A DNA stretch of 64,000 nucleotides from JAHJQZ01 sp963675235 (GCA_963675235.2 CAXXFU010000002.1:620001-684000); one strand, 5' to 3'. Shown: positions 1-8,451, counted from the first letter of the stretch. Program-made: numbers and translations. Notes: generated from the sequence alone by a model not told the origin.

Positions 1-207
1 GGCACGCCAGCCAGAACGGGCTTCTCGCTCTTCGACATCGCGCTTGGCATTGCCGGCGAGCCGTTCGTCCTGTGGGCGGCGAGCCACCTGATCGGCATGG
101 TCCAGCCAACCGCAAACGCCCTCCGGCTTGCGCCATCGGGTTTCTCGCTGGAACAGGCGGACGCGGGGCGTCAGTCGCCTCGGAGCCGGTATTCCGGCGA
201 AAAATGA
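1..207 (+). CDS. possible C-terminal fragment of an unknown protein cut by the left edge
   Basis: Frame 1 is open from the first base to a TGA at 205-207 and would encode about 68 residues. The start reads FSLFDIALGIAGEPF followed by a hydrophobic stretch, and the tail is rich in Arg and Ser. I do not recognise the family. The hydrophobic first half would suit the last helix of a protein beginning outside the window. The polar second half looks like read-through, and the same DNA has open frames on both strands, so this may not be a gene at all. The call rests only on the open frame. Confidence 0.22.
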   Translation, partial: GTPARTGFSLFDIALGIAGEPFVLWAASHLIGMVQPTANALRLAPSGFSLEQADAGRQSPRSRYSGEK

Positions 208-469
208 GGCGTCTCACGCCCCGCGTATCCGGGTCTCTTTCGGCCGACGATCAGCTTCCTCTCGCTTGCGGAACGGCTTTTCGTCCGTTCCCCGGGCGCG
301 CGGTGTGCTCCGGATCTCCGCCTTGCCGAAAGGGCAACATGGGCGCGCGACCACGCCCTGGCCCCGGTCCCCGGATGGAGCGTTCGTCGCACTCCGCCCT
401 GTCATCCGGGTGAGGCGAGTATGGGAGAGGGGAAAGGGGCGGGGATTAGTTTTTGGGCACTCCGGTTGG

Positions 470-575
470 CCTCATCCTGAGGTGCGAGCGCAGTGAGCCT
501 CGAAGGATGGGTATCAGGCGCCGTGGCCAAACCCTCGCCCTTCGAGGGGCGCTTTGCGCCCACCTCAGGATGAGG
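470..575. repeat. long imperfect inverted repeat (CCTCATCCTGAGG type)
   Basis: The left arm begins CCTCATCCTGAGGTGCGAGCG and the right arm ends with its near complement, CACCTCAGGATGAGG. Inner complementary blocks are CCTCGAAGGA and CCCTTCGAGGGG. The element could form one long hairpin. A related element lies at 1108-1194. Together with 640-680 it accounts for most of the gene-free stretch 208-702, where I see no convincing gene. Elements of this appearance are common between genes in Hyphomicrobiales. Confidence 0.7.
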
Positions 576-639
576 GTTTGGGGCGACGGCTCAGAATTTG
601 GGCGCAGGTCCGCCATCGCGTCATTTTGCCCCCGATGTC

Positions 640-680
640 GTCCCGGGCCCTCGGATCAAGTCCGAGGGTGATCCCGGGAC
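640..680. repeat. palindromic repeat (GTCCCGGG...CCCGGGAC)
   Basis: Outer arms GTCCCGGG and CCCGGGAC and inner arms CCCTCGGA and TCCGAGGG enclose a short loop, giving a nested hairpin. It ends 22 bases before the ATG of the GIY-YIG gene. A shorter version of the outer palindrome lies just after that gene at 1018-1040. Confidence 0.75.
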
Positions 681-702
681 CCATTCAACTCTCAACTCGA
701 TC

Positions 703-990
703 ATGCCCTACTGGGTCTACATCCTCGCCAGCCGCATGAACGGTACGCTCTACATCGGCGTGACCAACGACATTGCGCGGCGCATCTCGGAGCACCGGAG
801 TGGTAAGGGCTCCGAGTTTGCCAGGAAGTACGGCATCCATCGGCTGGTCTATCTCGAACCGCACGAGGATATCCGCCTCGCCATCCAGCGCGAAAAGACC
901 CTCAAGGAGTGGAAGCGGGCCTGGAAGATCGCGCTGATCGAAAAGGACAATCCTGGTTGGTGTGATTTGACCGAGGATCTGAACCGGTAG
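703..990 (+). CDS. small GIY-YIG nuclease-superfamily protein
   Basis: A 95-residue single-domain GIY-YIG protein of the YhbQ/UPF0213-like type. The VYIL at residues 5-8 and YIG at 17-19 form the two halves of the signature. They are followed by TNDIARRISEH and the family pattern of an acidic/Arg helix (QREKTLKEWKR) and a C-terminal NPGWCDL. Superfamily members cut DNA, but the substrate of these small standalone forms is unclear. The ATG at 703 was chosen because the fold begins immediately after it; upstream extensions run into the palindromic repeat. The gene stands alone, bracketed by GTCCCGGGA-type palindromes at 640-680 and 1018-1040. Confidence 0.85.
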   Translation: MPYWVYILASRMNGTLYIGVTNDIARRISEHRSGKGSEFARKYGIHRLVYLEPHEDIRLAIQREKTLKEWKRAWKIALIEKDNPGWCDLTEDLNR

Positions 991-1017
991 GCCGGTGGGA
1001 TTGGGGAGCGGGAATGG

Positions 1018-1040
1018 GTCCCGGGATCAAGTCCCGGGAC
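1018..1040. repeat. short palindrome GTCCCGGGA-TCAAG-TCCCGGGAC
   Basis: Perfect 9-bp arms around a 5-base loop, 28 bases after the GIY-YIG stop codon. It shares its arms with the element at 640-680. There is no T-tract on either side, so it is not a classical terminator. Confidence 0.75.
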
Positions 1041-1107
1041 GACAATCGGGCGTAGGCGCGCGCAGGAGCACTCACCCCTTAGCAAGGCTTTCGATCCCTA
1101 ATTGCAG

Positions 1108-1194
1108 CCTCATCCTGAGCCTGTCGAAGGACTAGGCCAGACAGGCATTGATATCGGGGCCAATCCCTCGCCCTTTGCTTCGCTCAGGGTGAGG
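1108..1194. repeat. imperfect inverted repeat (CCTCATCCTGAG type)
   Basis: The left arm is CCTCATCCTGAGCCTGTCGAA and the right arm is a diverged complement ending CAGGGTGAGG. It resembles 470-575 but is shorter and more diverged. It sits directly upstream of the AT-rich DUF3800 gene, and the base composition drops sharply just after it. Confidence 0.6.
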
Positions 1195-1252
1195 GTTTGG
1201 TACTTTTAGTATTGTAGTATGCTTGGGTTTCTTCCGCTCGAAAGCATATGCG

Positions 1253-2044
1253 ATGACGCAATACACCTTATTTGTCGATGAGTCCGGCGACGCCGGAATA
1301 AAGAAAGTCCGTTCTGCTACGATAGGTGGAGCGTCGCAATACATGACAATAGGCGGAGTTCTAGTCGATAATGACCGTCGTCAAGATATTATAGCAATTC
1401 TTCATGACTTGCAGAGAGAATTCCGTCGAACAGAGCTTCACTGCACTAATCTCAATCACAACCAACTCGTAAGATATAGTCGAGAAGTATCTCGCATAAG
1501 GTTGAAAGCATTTGGAGTGATATCACGCAAAGGAACATTGGGATCCTATGCTCGTGAAATCGGACACAAAAGTAGCAGTTACTATCACAAGAATGTTCAG
1601 TATATACTTGAAAGAGTTGGCATGTGTGCCGCTGAATATGGCATTAAGCAGTATGAAATAACTGTATGTATAGAGAGCGGCATATGCGAACTGTCTAAGC
1701 TAAAAAAATACATATCATTATGCAGAATTAATCCGATTTATCCGGATTCGAAGCATCTAAAACATATAGATCCTGAGCGAATCATCACGCGTTCTAAGCA
1801 GGAGGAGCCGCTTCTGCAATTGTGCGACTTGGTTGCTCATTCGCTCTATCGTTGTGCAGAGCGCAATCAGGGCAATTTGGGAGTGACGGAATCACGTTAT
1901 TTGAGAGAACTTCGATCCAGATTTTACAGCGACAGAGCAAATAAGAAGGTCATAGGACGAGGCATTAAGGCGGTGCACTCGCTTGATCAGCTTCATCTCG
2001 AGGAAGACATTAAGGCCGAACTTGAAACGTTGACGACAGAGTAG
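1253..2044 (+). CDS. DUF3800 family protein, probably horizontally acquired
   Basis: A 263-residue protein starting MTQYTLFVDESGDAG; the early VDESG motif is the hallmark of DUF3800, a family with an RNase H-like fold and no settled function. The C-terminal half carries LLQLCDLVAHSLYR, the second conserved Asp-containing block. Bases 1681-1740 contain only 17 G or C out of 60, and codons such as ATA, AAA and TTA are frequent, unlike every neighbour. That and the repeat upstream suggest transfer. An in-frame TTG at 1223 is possible but the ATG at 1253 puts the motif at the usual distance. The stop lies 3 bases from the convergent uvrD stop. DUF3800 genes often occur near mobile or defence loci, but nothing here proves such a role. 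Confidence 0.8.
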   Translation: MTQYTLFVDESGDAGIKKVRSATIGGASQYMTIGGVLVDNDRRQDIIAILHDLQREFRRTELHCTNLNHNQLVRYSREVSRIRLKAFGVISRKGTLGSYAREIGHKSSSYYHKNVQYILERVGMCAAEYGIKQYEITVCIESGICELSKLKKYISLCRINPIYPDSKHLKHIDPERIITRSKQEEPLLQLCDLVAHSLYRCAERNQGNLGVTESRYLRELRSRFYSDRANKKVIGRGIKAVHSLDQLHLEEDIKAELETLTTE

Positions 2045-2047
2045 GGC

Positions 2048-4387
2048 TCACCCCCGCTTAACAAAGCTCTCGATCACCTTCTTCCGCCCCACGCCGTCGA
2101 AATCGATGGTCAGCTTGTTGCCCTCGATGGCGGCGACGCGGCCGGTGCCGAATTTGAGGTGAACGGCGGTGTCGCCGACGCTAAAGGCCGAGCCGCGGCC
2201 GACGTCGACGGAGCGGGCGACGAGGTCGCCTTCGATGGTCATCGGGCCACGCGACTGCCGGCTTGCCTGCTGGCGCTGGGCGCGTTTCCAGCCGGGGCTT
2301 TCGTAAAGTGAATCAAATGGATCGCGGGAAAACTTGCCATGGGTCTCGAAGTTCGATCGGCCGCCGTAGGTGTAGCCGCCATAGGATGAGCCCGTGTCCT
2401 TGACCTCGACCCGCTCGCTCGGCAGCTCGTCAAGGAAGCGGGATGGAATGGCCGATTGCCACATGCCGTGGGTGCGCCGGTTCTGGGCCAGCGAGATGCG
2501 GGCGCGGCGGCGGGCGCGGGTGATGCCGACATAGGCCAGGCGCCGTTCCTCCTCGAGACCGACCTTGCCGTTTTCGTCGAGCGCGCGCTGGTTGGGAAAC
2601 AGACCGTCCTCCCAGCCGGGCAGGAAGACGGTGTCGAATTCCAGCCCCTTGGCCGAATGCAGCGTCATGATCGAGACGGCATCCTCGCCGCCGCCGGAAT
2701 CGCGGTCCATGACGAGGGAAACGTGTTCGAGGAATCCGGTCAGGCTCTCGAACTCCTCCATGAAGCGGATCAGTTCCTTGAGGTTTTCCAGCCGACCATG
2801 GGCGTCGGCGGACTTGTCGTTCTGCCACATCGCCGTGTAGCCGGATTCGTCGAGGATCTGCTGGGCCAGCTCGAAATGGGCGATGGACTGCGCCTTGAAG
2901 GCCCAGTCCTCGAACTGGTGCACCAGTTCGTTGAGCACGGTGCGCTGGCGCGGCTTGAGTTCCTCGGTGTCGACGATCATTCGCGTCGCCTCGAACAGCG
3001 GGATGCGCTCGGTGCGGGCCAGGGTCATCAGCACCTTGACGGTGGTATCGCCGATGCCGCGCTTGGGCACGTTGACGATGCGCTCGAAGGCGAGGTCGTC
3101 GGCCGGCTGGTTGACGACGCGCAGATAGGCGAGGGCGTCGCGGATTTCGCGGCGCTCGTAAAAGCGCGGGCCGCCGATGACGCGGTAATTGAGCCCGAGG
3201 GTGCCGAAACGCTCCTCGAAGGCGCGCATCTGAGCCGAGGTCCTGACAAGGATCGCCATGGAATCGAGGGCATCGCCCTCGCGCTGGTAGTCCTCGATCT
3301 GCTCGCCGACCTGGCGGGCTTCTTCCTCGCTGTCCCAGACCGAGGTGACGGCGACCTTGTCGCCATCCTCGCCGATATCGGTCTGCAGCGTCTTGCCGAG
3401 GCGGGATTCGTTGTGGGCGATGAGATGGGACGCGGCGGCGAGGATGTTGGCGGTCGAGCGGTAGTTGCGTTCGAGCCGGATCACCTTGGCGCCGGGAAAA
3501 TCCTTTTCGAAGCGCAGGATGTTGTCGACCTCGGCGCCGCGCCAGCCATAGATCGACTGGTCGTCGTCACCGACGACACACAAATTGGCCTCGGCCGGGT
3601 CGGTGCCGGCGGCGAGGAGCCTCAGCCACTGGTACTGGGCGACGTTGCTGTCCTGGTATTCGTCGACAAGCATGAAGCGGAAGCGGGCGTGGTAGCCGGC
3701 CAGCACTTCCGGGTTCTCGCGGAACAGGCGGATGCCTTCGAGCAGCAGGTCGCCGAAATCGGCGGCGTTGAGCGTCTTGAGACGCGCCTGATAGTCGGCA
3801 TAGAGCTTTTCGCCCTTGCCATTGGCAAACCAGCCGGCATCGGCGGGGCCGACATCGGCAGGGGTCATGCCGCGGTTCTTCCAGCCGTCCATCATTCCGG
3901 CAAACTGGCGGGCCGGCCAGCGCTTTTCGTCGATGTTCTCGAGTTCGAGAAGCTGCTTGATCAGGCGGATCTGGTCGTCGGTGTCAAGAATGGTGAAATC
4001 GGGCTTGAGCCCGACCAGCTCGGCATTGCGTCTGAGGATACGGGCGCCGATCGAATGGAAGGTGCCGAGCCAGGGCATGCCCTCGACGGCGCCGCCGACG
4101 AGATGGCCGATGCGCTCCTTCATTTCGCGCGCCGCCTTGTTGGTGAAGGTGACGGCAAGCATCTCGCTCGGCCGGGCGCGGCGGGTGGCAAGGATGTGGG
4201 CGATGCGGGTGGTCAGGACGCGCGTCTTGCCGGTGCCGGCGCCGGCAAGCACCAGCAACGGGCCTTCGACCGAGAGCACGGCGTCCTTCTGCTCTTCATT
4301 GAGCCCGTCGAGATAGGCCGGCGCGCTGGCGCCGAACTGGGATGTGATCGGGCCGGGGCGGCCGGGAGGGGGCAGATCGGAACTCAT
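2048..4387 (-). CDS. uvrD: UvrD/PcrA-type superfamily 1 DNA helicase
   Basis: A 779-residue ATP-dependent 3'-5' helicase of the UvrD/PcrA group, expected to act in nucleotide excision repair, mismatch repair and removal of stalled polymerase or RecA. Visible motifs in order: Q-motif region GLNEEQKDAV, Walker A GAGTGKT (residues 49-55), VTFTNKAAREM, Walker B DEYQD, GDDDQSIYGWRG (motif III), the late block TLHSAKGLEFDTVFLPG, and VGITRARRR (motif VI). The last 45 residues (VGDTAVHLKFGTGRV...) match the Tudor-like C-terminal domain of PcrA/UvrD. Length is normal. It is transcribed away from the TetR gene, with 237 bases between the two starts. Confidence 0.95.
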   Translation of the reverse strand: MSSDLPPPGRPGPITSQFGASAPAYLDGLNEEQKDAVLSVEGPLLVLAGAGTGKTRVLTTRIAHILATRRARPSEMLAVTFTNKAAREMKERIGHLVGGAVEGMPWLGTFHSIGARILRRNAELVGLKPDFTILDTDDQIRLIKQLLELENIDEKRWPARQFAGMMDGWKNRGMTPADVGPADAGWFANGKGEKLYADYQARLKTLNAADFGDLLLEGIRLFRENPEVLAGYHARFRFMLVDEYQDSNVAQYQWLRLLAAGTDPAEANLCVVGDDDQSIYGWRGAEVDNILRFEKDFPGAKVIRLERNYRSTANILAAASHLIAHNESRLGKTLQTDIGEDGDKVAVTSVWDSEEEARQVGEQIEDYQREGDALDSMAILVRTSAQMRAFEERFGTLGLNYRVIGGPRFYERREIRDALAYLRVVNQPADDLAFERIVNVPKRGIGDTTVKVLMTLARTERIPLFEATRMIVDTEELKPRQRTVLNELVHQFEDWAFKAQSIAHFELAQQILDESGYTAMWQNDKSADAHGRLENLKELIRFMEEFESLTGFLEHVSLVMDRDSGGGEDAVSIMTLHSAKGLEFDTVFLPGWEDGLFPNQRALDENGKVGLEEERRLAYVGITRARRRARISLAQNRRTHGMWQSAIPSRFLDELPSERVEVKDTGSSYGGYTYGGRSNFETHGKFSRDPFDSLYESPGWKRAQRQQASRQSRGPMTIEGDLVARSVDVGRGSAFSVGDTAVHLKFGTGRVAAIEGNKLTIDFDGVGRKKVIESFVKRG

Positions 4388-4562
4388 CTGGGCGCTGGTG
4401 CTATCCGTGTCGAATCTCGTTTTGTTCTTTGTGCACTATATGCGCTGGTGCTGAAAGTTGCGAACCACGATTGGCTGGGGATCGATGTTCGACGCTCCTG
4501 CGCTTCGCGGGCAATCGGCCCGGCAATCGCGGTCGCACGCAGATTCAGCGACCCTGACAACA

Positions 4563-4613
4563 TTACCGACACTTGACGGTAAAGCGTCGGCTTGATACCG
4601 ATACATGTCGGTA
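4563..4613. promoter_or_regulatory. two dyads, probable operators of the adjacent TetR repressor
   Basis: The first dyad is TTACCG-N8-CGGTAA (4563-4582) and the second TACCGA-N6-TCGGTA (4596-4613). Both share the TACCG half-site. The second abuts the AAGGAGG ribosome site of the TetR gene, so occupancy would block its own expression. This is the usual layout for an autoregulated TetR repressor. Regulator identity is inferred from position. Confidence 0.65.
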
Positions 4614-4624
4614 AGGAGGCGAAC

Positions 4625-5236
4625 ATGCGGATCAGGAAAGCGCCGGACGCGCGCAGACAGGAAATACTTGCAGGAGCGGAGCAGCTTTTTCATGAGCGGG
4701 GCTACGCCGATGTCCAGGTGGACGACATCATGGCGATCTGCCAGCTGTCGCGCGGCGGATTTTATCATTACTTCGCCTCGAAGGCGGACATCCTCGGGGC
4801 GCTTATCCGTGCCGAAACGGCCAAAACGGTTGAACGGGCGCGAAAAGACGAGGCACTGACCCTGGCGGGTATCATCCGGGCCGGCTCAGCCTATATCCAT
4901 GGCGAACCGGGCATCGCCGCAACGCTCGATGGAGCTGGCGAGATCGATTTGTATCTTCGGTTCCTGGAGGATGCACACCAAGAGCTGCTGGCACAGTTGA
5001 TCCGCGACCTGATCGCTGCCGGCGTTGCGTCGGGAGCCTATGCGGATGTGCCCGCCGCGCATGTCGCCGAGCTGTTCCTCGCCATCAACACGCATATCAA
5101 CCGCAAGACGCTCCTCGGCGCCTGGTCTGACACCGAGGCAGCCGCGTTCTCCCGTACCGCACTTGGCGCGCTCGGCGCCTTGCTCGGCGCAGAAGCCGAG
5201 TTCGCGGCGCTGACTCAGTCGCTGACAGCCGAATGA
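4625..5236 (+). CDS. TetR/AcrR family transcriptional regulator
   Basis: A 203-residue one-component repressor. The N-terminal helix-turn-helix is clear: RRQEILAGAEQLF, then VDDIMAICQLSRGGFYHYFASKADIL (residues about 12-60), with the canonical GxFYxYFxSK pattern. The C-terminal ligand domain is Ala/Leu-rich and not assignable to a ligand. The ATG at 4625 follows a strong AAGGAGG, and two dyads lie just upstream. The next gene, a CPBP protease at 5277, starts 40 bases after the stop on the same strand and is the most likely co-regulated target. Confidence 0.9.
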   Translation: MRIRKAPDARRQEILAGAEQLFHERGYADVQVDDIMAICQLSRGGFYHYFASKADILGALIRAETAKTVERARKDEALTLAGIIRAGSAYIHGEPGIAATLDGAGEIDLYLRFLEDAHQELLAQLIRDLIAAGVASGAYADVPAAHVAELFLAINTHINRKTLLGAWSDTEAAAFSRTALGALGALLGAEAEFAALTQSLTAE

Positions 5237-5276
5237 CAGCGTCGCGCCCGTTCGACTGCGCAAAAGGAATGACGAC

Positions 5277-6074
5277 ATGATCTATGTGCAATTCATCGCC
5301 CTGACATTCGCGATCTCGCTATTGGCGTTTGTCGGGATCGCGCTGATCCCGGGAGCGCAAACGCCCGAAAGCGCCATCGGATTGCCGGTCTGGCTGCTTG
5401 CAGTCTGGGGGCCGACGCTGGCTGCGCTCATCGTGGCGCATGGGGAAGGGCAGCTGGGCGGCTTTCTCGTCGGCGCCGCCCGGGTGGACAAGGTCCACCT
5501 GTTCGCCTGGCTCGGCGCGGCCACGCCCATCGCTCTTTTCGTGGCGATGTCCGTGTCCGGCGGCGGCACGCCGGCGATACTCGGTGCGGATGCGACGAGT
5601 TTTCTCGCGCTGATCGCGCTCAATCTCGTGCTCGGCCCGCTCGGAGAGGAACTGGGCTGGCGCGGCTTCCTTCAGACCCGCCTGCAGGCCGAGATCGGCT
5701 GGGTCGGCGCCGCCCTGGCAATCGGGGCGGTGTGGTTCGTCTGGCATTTGCCGCTGTGGCTGGTCGACTCTCCGCAGCGTGAGATCCCGATGCTGATTTT
5801 CGCGGGGCACGTGTTTGCCTATGCCCTCATCCTCGGGGCGATCCAGGTCTGGGCGGGCACGTCCGTTCTGCCGGCCATCCTGTTTCACCTTCTGGTCAAT
5901 CTGGTTGCCGCCTGGGCGGTGATCGGAGGATTCGGCGCGGCCGCCGACTGGTATGCCCGCACGCTGGCACCGTACTGGCTCGTGGCGGTCATTCTCGTCG
6001 CGGTGACGACGGCGTTCGCACCCTGTCCGAACGGCGCCTGCGCGGTTCCATCCGCCGGCACACAATCGCGTTGA
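5277..6074 (+). CDS. CPBP family intramembrane metalloprotease
   Basis: A 265-residue multi-pass membrane protein of the CAAX-protease/bacteriocin-processing (CPBP, Abi) family. All three family motifs are present: EELGWRG (the EExxxR motif, near residue 123), WFVWHLPLW (FxxxH-like, with His near 160), and FHLLVNL (HxxxN). The two Glu and two His residues are the expected zinc or catalytic ligands. Bacterial members are tied to processing of peptides, self-immunity to bacteriocins or envelope maintenance; the substrate here is unknown. It follows the TetR gene by 40 bases and is probably in its operon. The short tail after the last helix contains a Cys pair of unknown meaning. Confidence 0.88.
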   Translation: MIYVQFIALTFAISLLAFVGIALIPGAQTPESAIGLPVWLLAVWGPTLAALIVAHGEGQLGGFLVGAARVDKVHLFAWLGAATPIALFVAMSVSGGGTPAILGADATSFLALIALNLVLGPLGEELGWRGFLQTRLQAEIGWVGAALAIGAVWFVWHLPLWLVDSPQREIPMLIFAGHVFAYALILGAIQVWAGTSVLPAILFHLLVNLVAAWAVIGGFGAAADWYARTLAPYWLVAVILVAVTTAFAPCPNGACAVPSAGTQSR

Positions 6075-6102
6075 GCGCGGTTCCACGCGCTTATGCCGGG
6101 GA

Positions 6103-6141
6103 TTGTCATAAACTGTCGTCGCATTGTCACCTATTTGTCGC
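6103..6141 (+). promoter_or_regulatory. probable Pho box (four phased TGTC repeats)
   Basis: TGTC begins at 6104, 6114, 6125 and 6136, spacings of 10, 11 and 11 bases. The surroundings (TTGTCAT, ACTGTCG, TTGTCAC, TTGTCGC) fit the PhoB direct repeat CTGTCAT with about one helical turn between units. It lies 130 bases before the start of the phytase-like gene. This suggests induction under phosphate limitation. Binding itself is inferred. Confidence 0.6.
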
Positions 6142-6273
6142 ACGGCGCCCCTAGACGATCTGCGCCCGTCCGCCTGACACCGGCCGGATCGACCGCGCCG
6201 CAAAGGGCGGGCGCCCCATCCACGGCATGTGCGCCGCCCAACACGCACCTCTGCCCGCGCGAGGACAGTCTCG

Positions 6274-8451
6274 ATGACCAGAAACCTTTTGCTTGCCGGC
6301 CTGACCGGCGTCCTGCTCGGCTCGTCTGCCATCCCGGCGGCCGCCGCGCCGGTGTTCAACCGTATCGCCAGCTTCCCGGTGGCGCTCAATGCCCCCGCGG
6401 CCGAGGAAACCTCCTCCGAGATCATTTCGGCCACCGACGACGGCATGATGCTCGTCTACTCCGACAGCCCCGCCGGCGGCATCGGCTTCATCGATATTGC
6501 CGACGCGGCCAATCCCGCCCCGGCAGGCTTCATCGGCCTCGATGGCGAGCCGACCTCGGTCACCGTGATCGGCCCCAAGGCCTATGTCGGGGTCAACACC
6601 TCCGAGAGCTACACCGATCCGTCGGGCCATCTCGCCGTTGTCGATATCGCATCCAAGACGGTCGAGGCGACCTGCGACGTTCCCGGCCAGCCGGATTCGG
6701 TCGCCAAGTCCAAGGATGGCGGCATGATCGCCATCGCCATCGAGAACGAGCGCGACGAGGATCTCGATGACGGCGTCATCCCGCAGCTTCCCGCCGGCTC
6801 GGTCGTCGTCTTCGACGTCGCCGACGGCGTGGCGGATTGCGACGGCATGCGCACGGTCGACGTCACCGGCATTGCCGGCATCGCCCCCACCGATCCGGAG
6901 CCGGAATTCGTTGATTTCAACGGCATGGGCGAACTGGTGCTGACCATGCAGGAGAACAACACGCTGGCCATCATCGATGCCGGCGCCGGCACGGTGACGG
7001 CGAGTTTCTCCGCTGGCGCCGTCGATCTCGACAATGTCGACGTGAAGGAAGAAGGCGCACTGACCTTTGACGGCGCGCTCTCGGGCGTCGTTCGCGAACC
7101 CGACGCCGTCAAGTGGATCGACGACGACCGCTTCGTCACCGCCAATGAAGGCGACTACGAAGGCGGTTCGCGCGGCTGGTCGATCTGGAACAAGTCCGGC
7201 GAGGTTCTCTGGGATTCGGGCAACAGCGTCGACCACCTTGCCGCCAGGCTCGGCCACTATCCGGAAGCGCGCTCGGGCAACAAGGGATCCGAACCCGAAG
7301 GGCTCGAAGTCGCCAAGTTCGGCGATGATACCCTGATCTTCGTGCTGCTCGAACGCGCCTCGCTGGCGCTGGTCTACAAGGATACCGGCGCTGCGCCGGA
7401 ATACCTGCAGGCGCTGCCCTCGGGCATTGGCCCGGAAGGCGCGGTCGCCATCCCGTCGCGCAACCTGTTCGTCACAGCCAATGAAACCGATCTCGGTCCG
7501 GATGGCGGCGTGCGTTCGCATGTCATGATCTACGAAGGCGGCGACGGCCCGGCAGCCTATCCGCATATCATCGCCGATATGGATGGCGACCGGCCGATCG
7601 GCTGGGTGGCCAACTCCGGCATGGTGGCCGACGAGGACGAAGCCGGCATGCTCTATGCCGTCAACGACAGCTTCCTCGGCCTCGAGCCGGCGATCTTCAC
7701 CATCGATGCCACCGTCAAGCCGGCGCGAATCGTCAAGAAGACCGTCGTCACCCGTGAAGGCGTTCCGGCGCAGAAGATCGATCTCGAAGGCATCACCACT
7801 GACGGCGAGGGCGGTTTCTGGCTGGCTTCGGAAGGCCGCACCGACCGGTTGATCCCGCACGCGCTCTATCACGTCGACGCAGACGGTGCGATCGAGGACG
7901 AAGTGTCGTTCCCGGCCGAATTGCTGGCCAATGAGGTCCGCTTCGGCGCAGAGGGCATCACCCGTGTCGGCACCGGCGACGACATGGTGCTGTGGATCGC
8001 CATCCAGCGCGAGTGGAAGGATGACCCGAAGAACACCGTCAAGCTGGTTTCCTACACGCCGGCGACTGGCGCATGGGGTGCAGTATCCTATCCCAAGGCC
8101 GAGCCGGCCACCGGCTGGGTCGGTCTGTCGGAAATCACCGCCCATGGCGACTACGTCTACGTCATCGAGCGTGACAACCAGATCGCCGGCAATGCGGTGA
8201 CCAAGAAGCTCTATCGCATCCCGATGAGCGACATGGTTCCGGCTGAGCTCGGCAGTGAACTGCCGGTCGTCAGCAAGGAAGAAGTCCGCGACTTGATTCC
8301 CGACCTGCTCGGCACCCATGGCTATGTGCTCGACAAGGTCGAGGGTTTTGCAATCGACGCGGCCGGCACGGGCTTTGTTTCCACCGACAATGACGGTGTC
8401 GACGACCATTCCGGCGAGACCATGTTCTGGTCCATCGGCGAGGTGATGTAG
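6274..8451 (+). CDS. secreted esterase-like phytase-family protein
   Basis: A 725-residue exported protein. Residues 1-25 form a clear signal peptide (positive MTRN, hydrophobic core, AAAA cleavage region), so it is periplasmic or extracellular. The first half looks like a beta-propeller (repeated VVDIASKTVEATC and LAIIDAGAGTV-type strands). The second half (from about residue 310) resembles the 'esterase-like activity of phytase' domain, with acidic metal-type segments such as KGSEPEGLEV, IDLEGITTDGEGGFWLASEG and RFGAEGITRV. The substrate is probably a phosphate ester; this rests on family resemblance and on the Pho box upstream. The ATG at 6274 was chosen because it begins the signal peptide. 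A hairpin with a T-tract follows at 8601-8626. Confidence 0.82.
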   Translation: MTRNLLLAGLTGVLLGSSAIPAAAAPVFNRIASFPVALNAPAAEETSSEIISATDDGMMLVYSDSPAGGIGFIDIADAANPAPAGFIGLDGEPTSVTVIGPKAYVGVNTSESYTDPSGHLAVVDIASKTVEATCDVPGQPDSVAKSKDGGMIAIAIENERDEDLDDGVIPQLPAGSVVVFDVADGVADCDGMRTVDVTGIAGIAPTDPEPEFVDFNGMGELVLTMQENNTLAIIDAGAGTVTASFSAGAVDLDNVDVKEEGALTFDGALSGVVREPDAVKWIDDDRFVTANEGDYEGGSRGWSIWNKSGEVLWDSGNSVDHLAARLGHYPEARSGNKGSEPEGLEVAKFGDDTLIFVLLERASLALVYKDTGAAPEYLQALPSGIGPEGAVAIPSRNLFVTANETDLGPDGGVRSHVMIYEGGDGPAAYPHIIADMDGDRPIGWVANSGMVADEDEAGMLYAVNDSFLGLEPAIFTIDATVKPARIVKKTVVTREGVPAQKIDLEGITTDGEGGFWLASEGRTDRLIPHALYHVDADGAIEDEVSFPAELLANEVRFGAEGITRVGTGDDMVLWIAIQREWKDDPKNTVKLVSYTPATGAWGAVSYPKAEPATGWVGLSEITAHGDYVYVIERDNQIAGNAVTKKLYRIPMSDMVPAELGSELPVVSKEEVRDLIPDLLGTHGYVLDKVEGFAIDAAGTGFVSTDNDGVDDHSGETMFWSIGEVM

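Noticed and set aside
72..671. Several short open frames in the first 700 bases
   Set aside because: They cross palindromic repeats, overlap each other on both strands and give Arg/Pro/Ser-rich products without a domain.
640..1040. GTCCCGGGA palindromes as Rho-independent terminators of the GIY-YIG gene
   Set aside because: No T-tract follows on either strand and the same palindrome lies on both sides of the gene.
2456..4576. Long open frame (about 706 codons) on the plus strand
   Set aside because: Fully antisense to uvrD, which has all helicase motifs. The antisense protein is a low-complexity mix of Gly, Ala, Asp and Val typical of shadow frames in GC-rich DNA.
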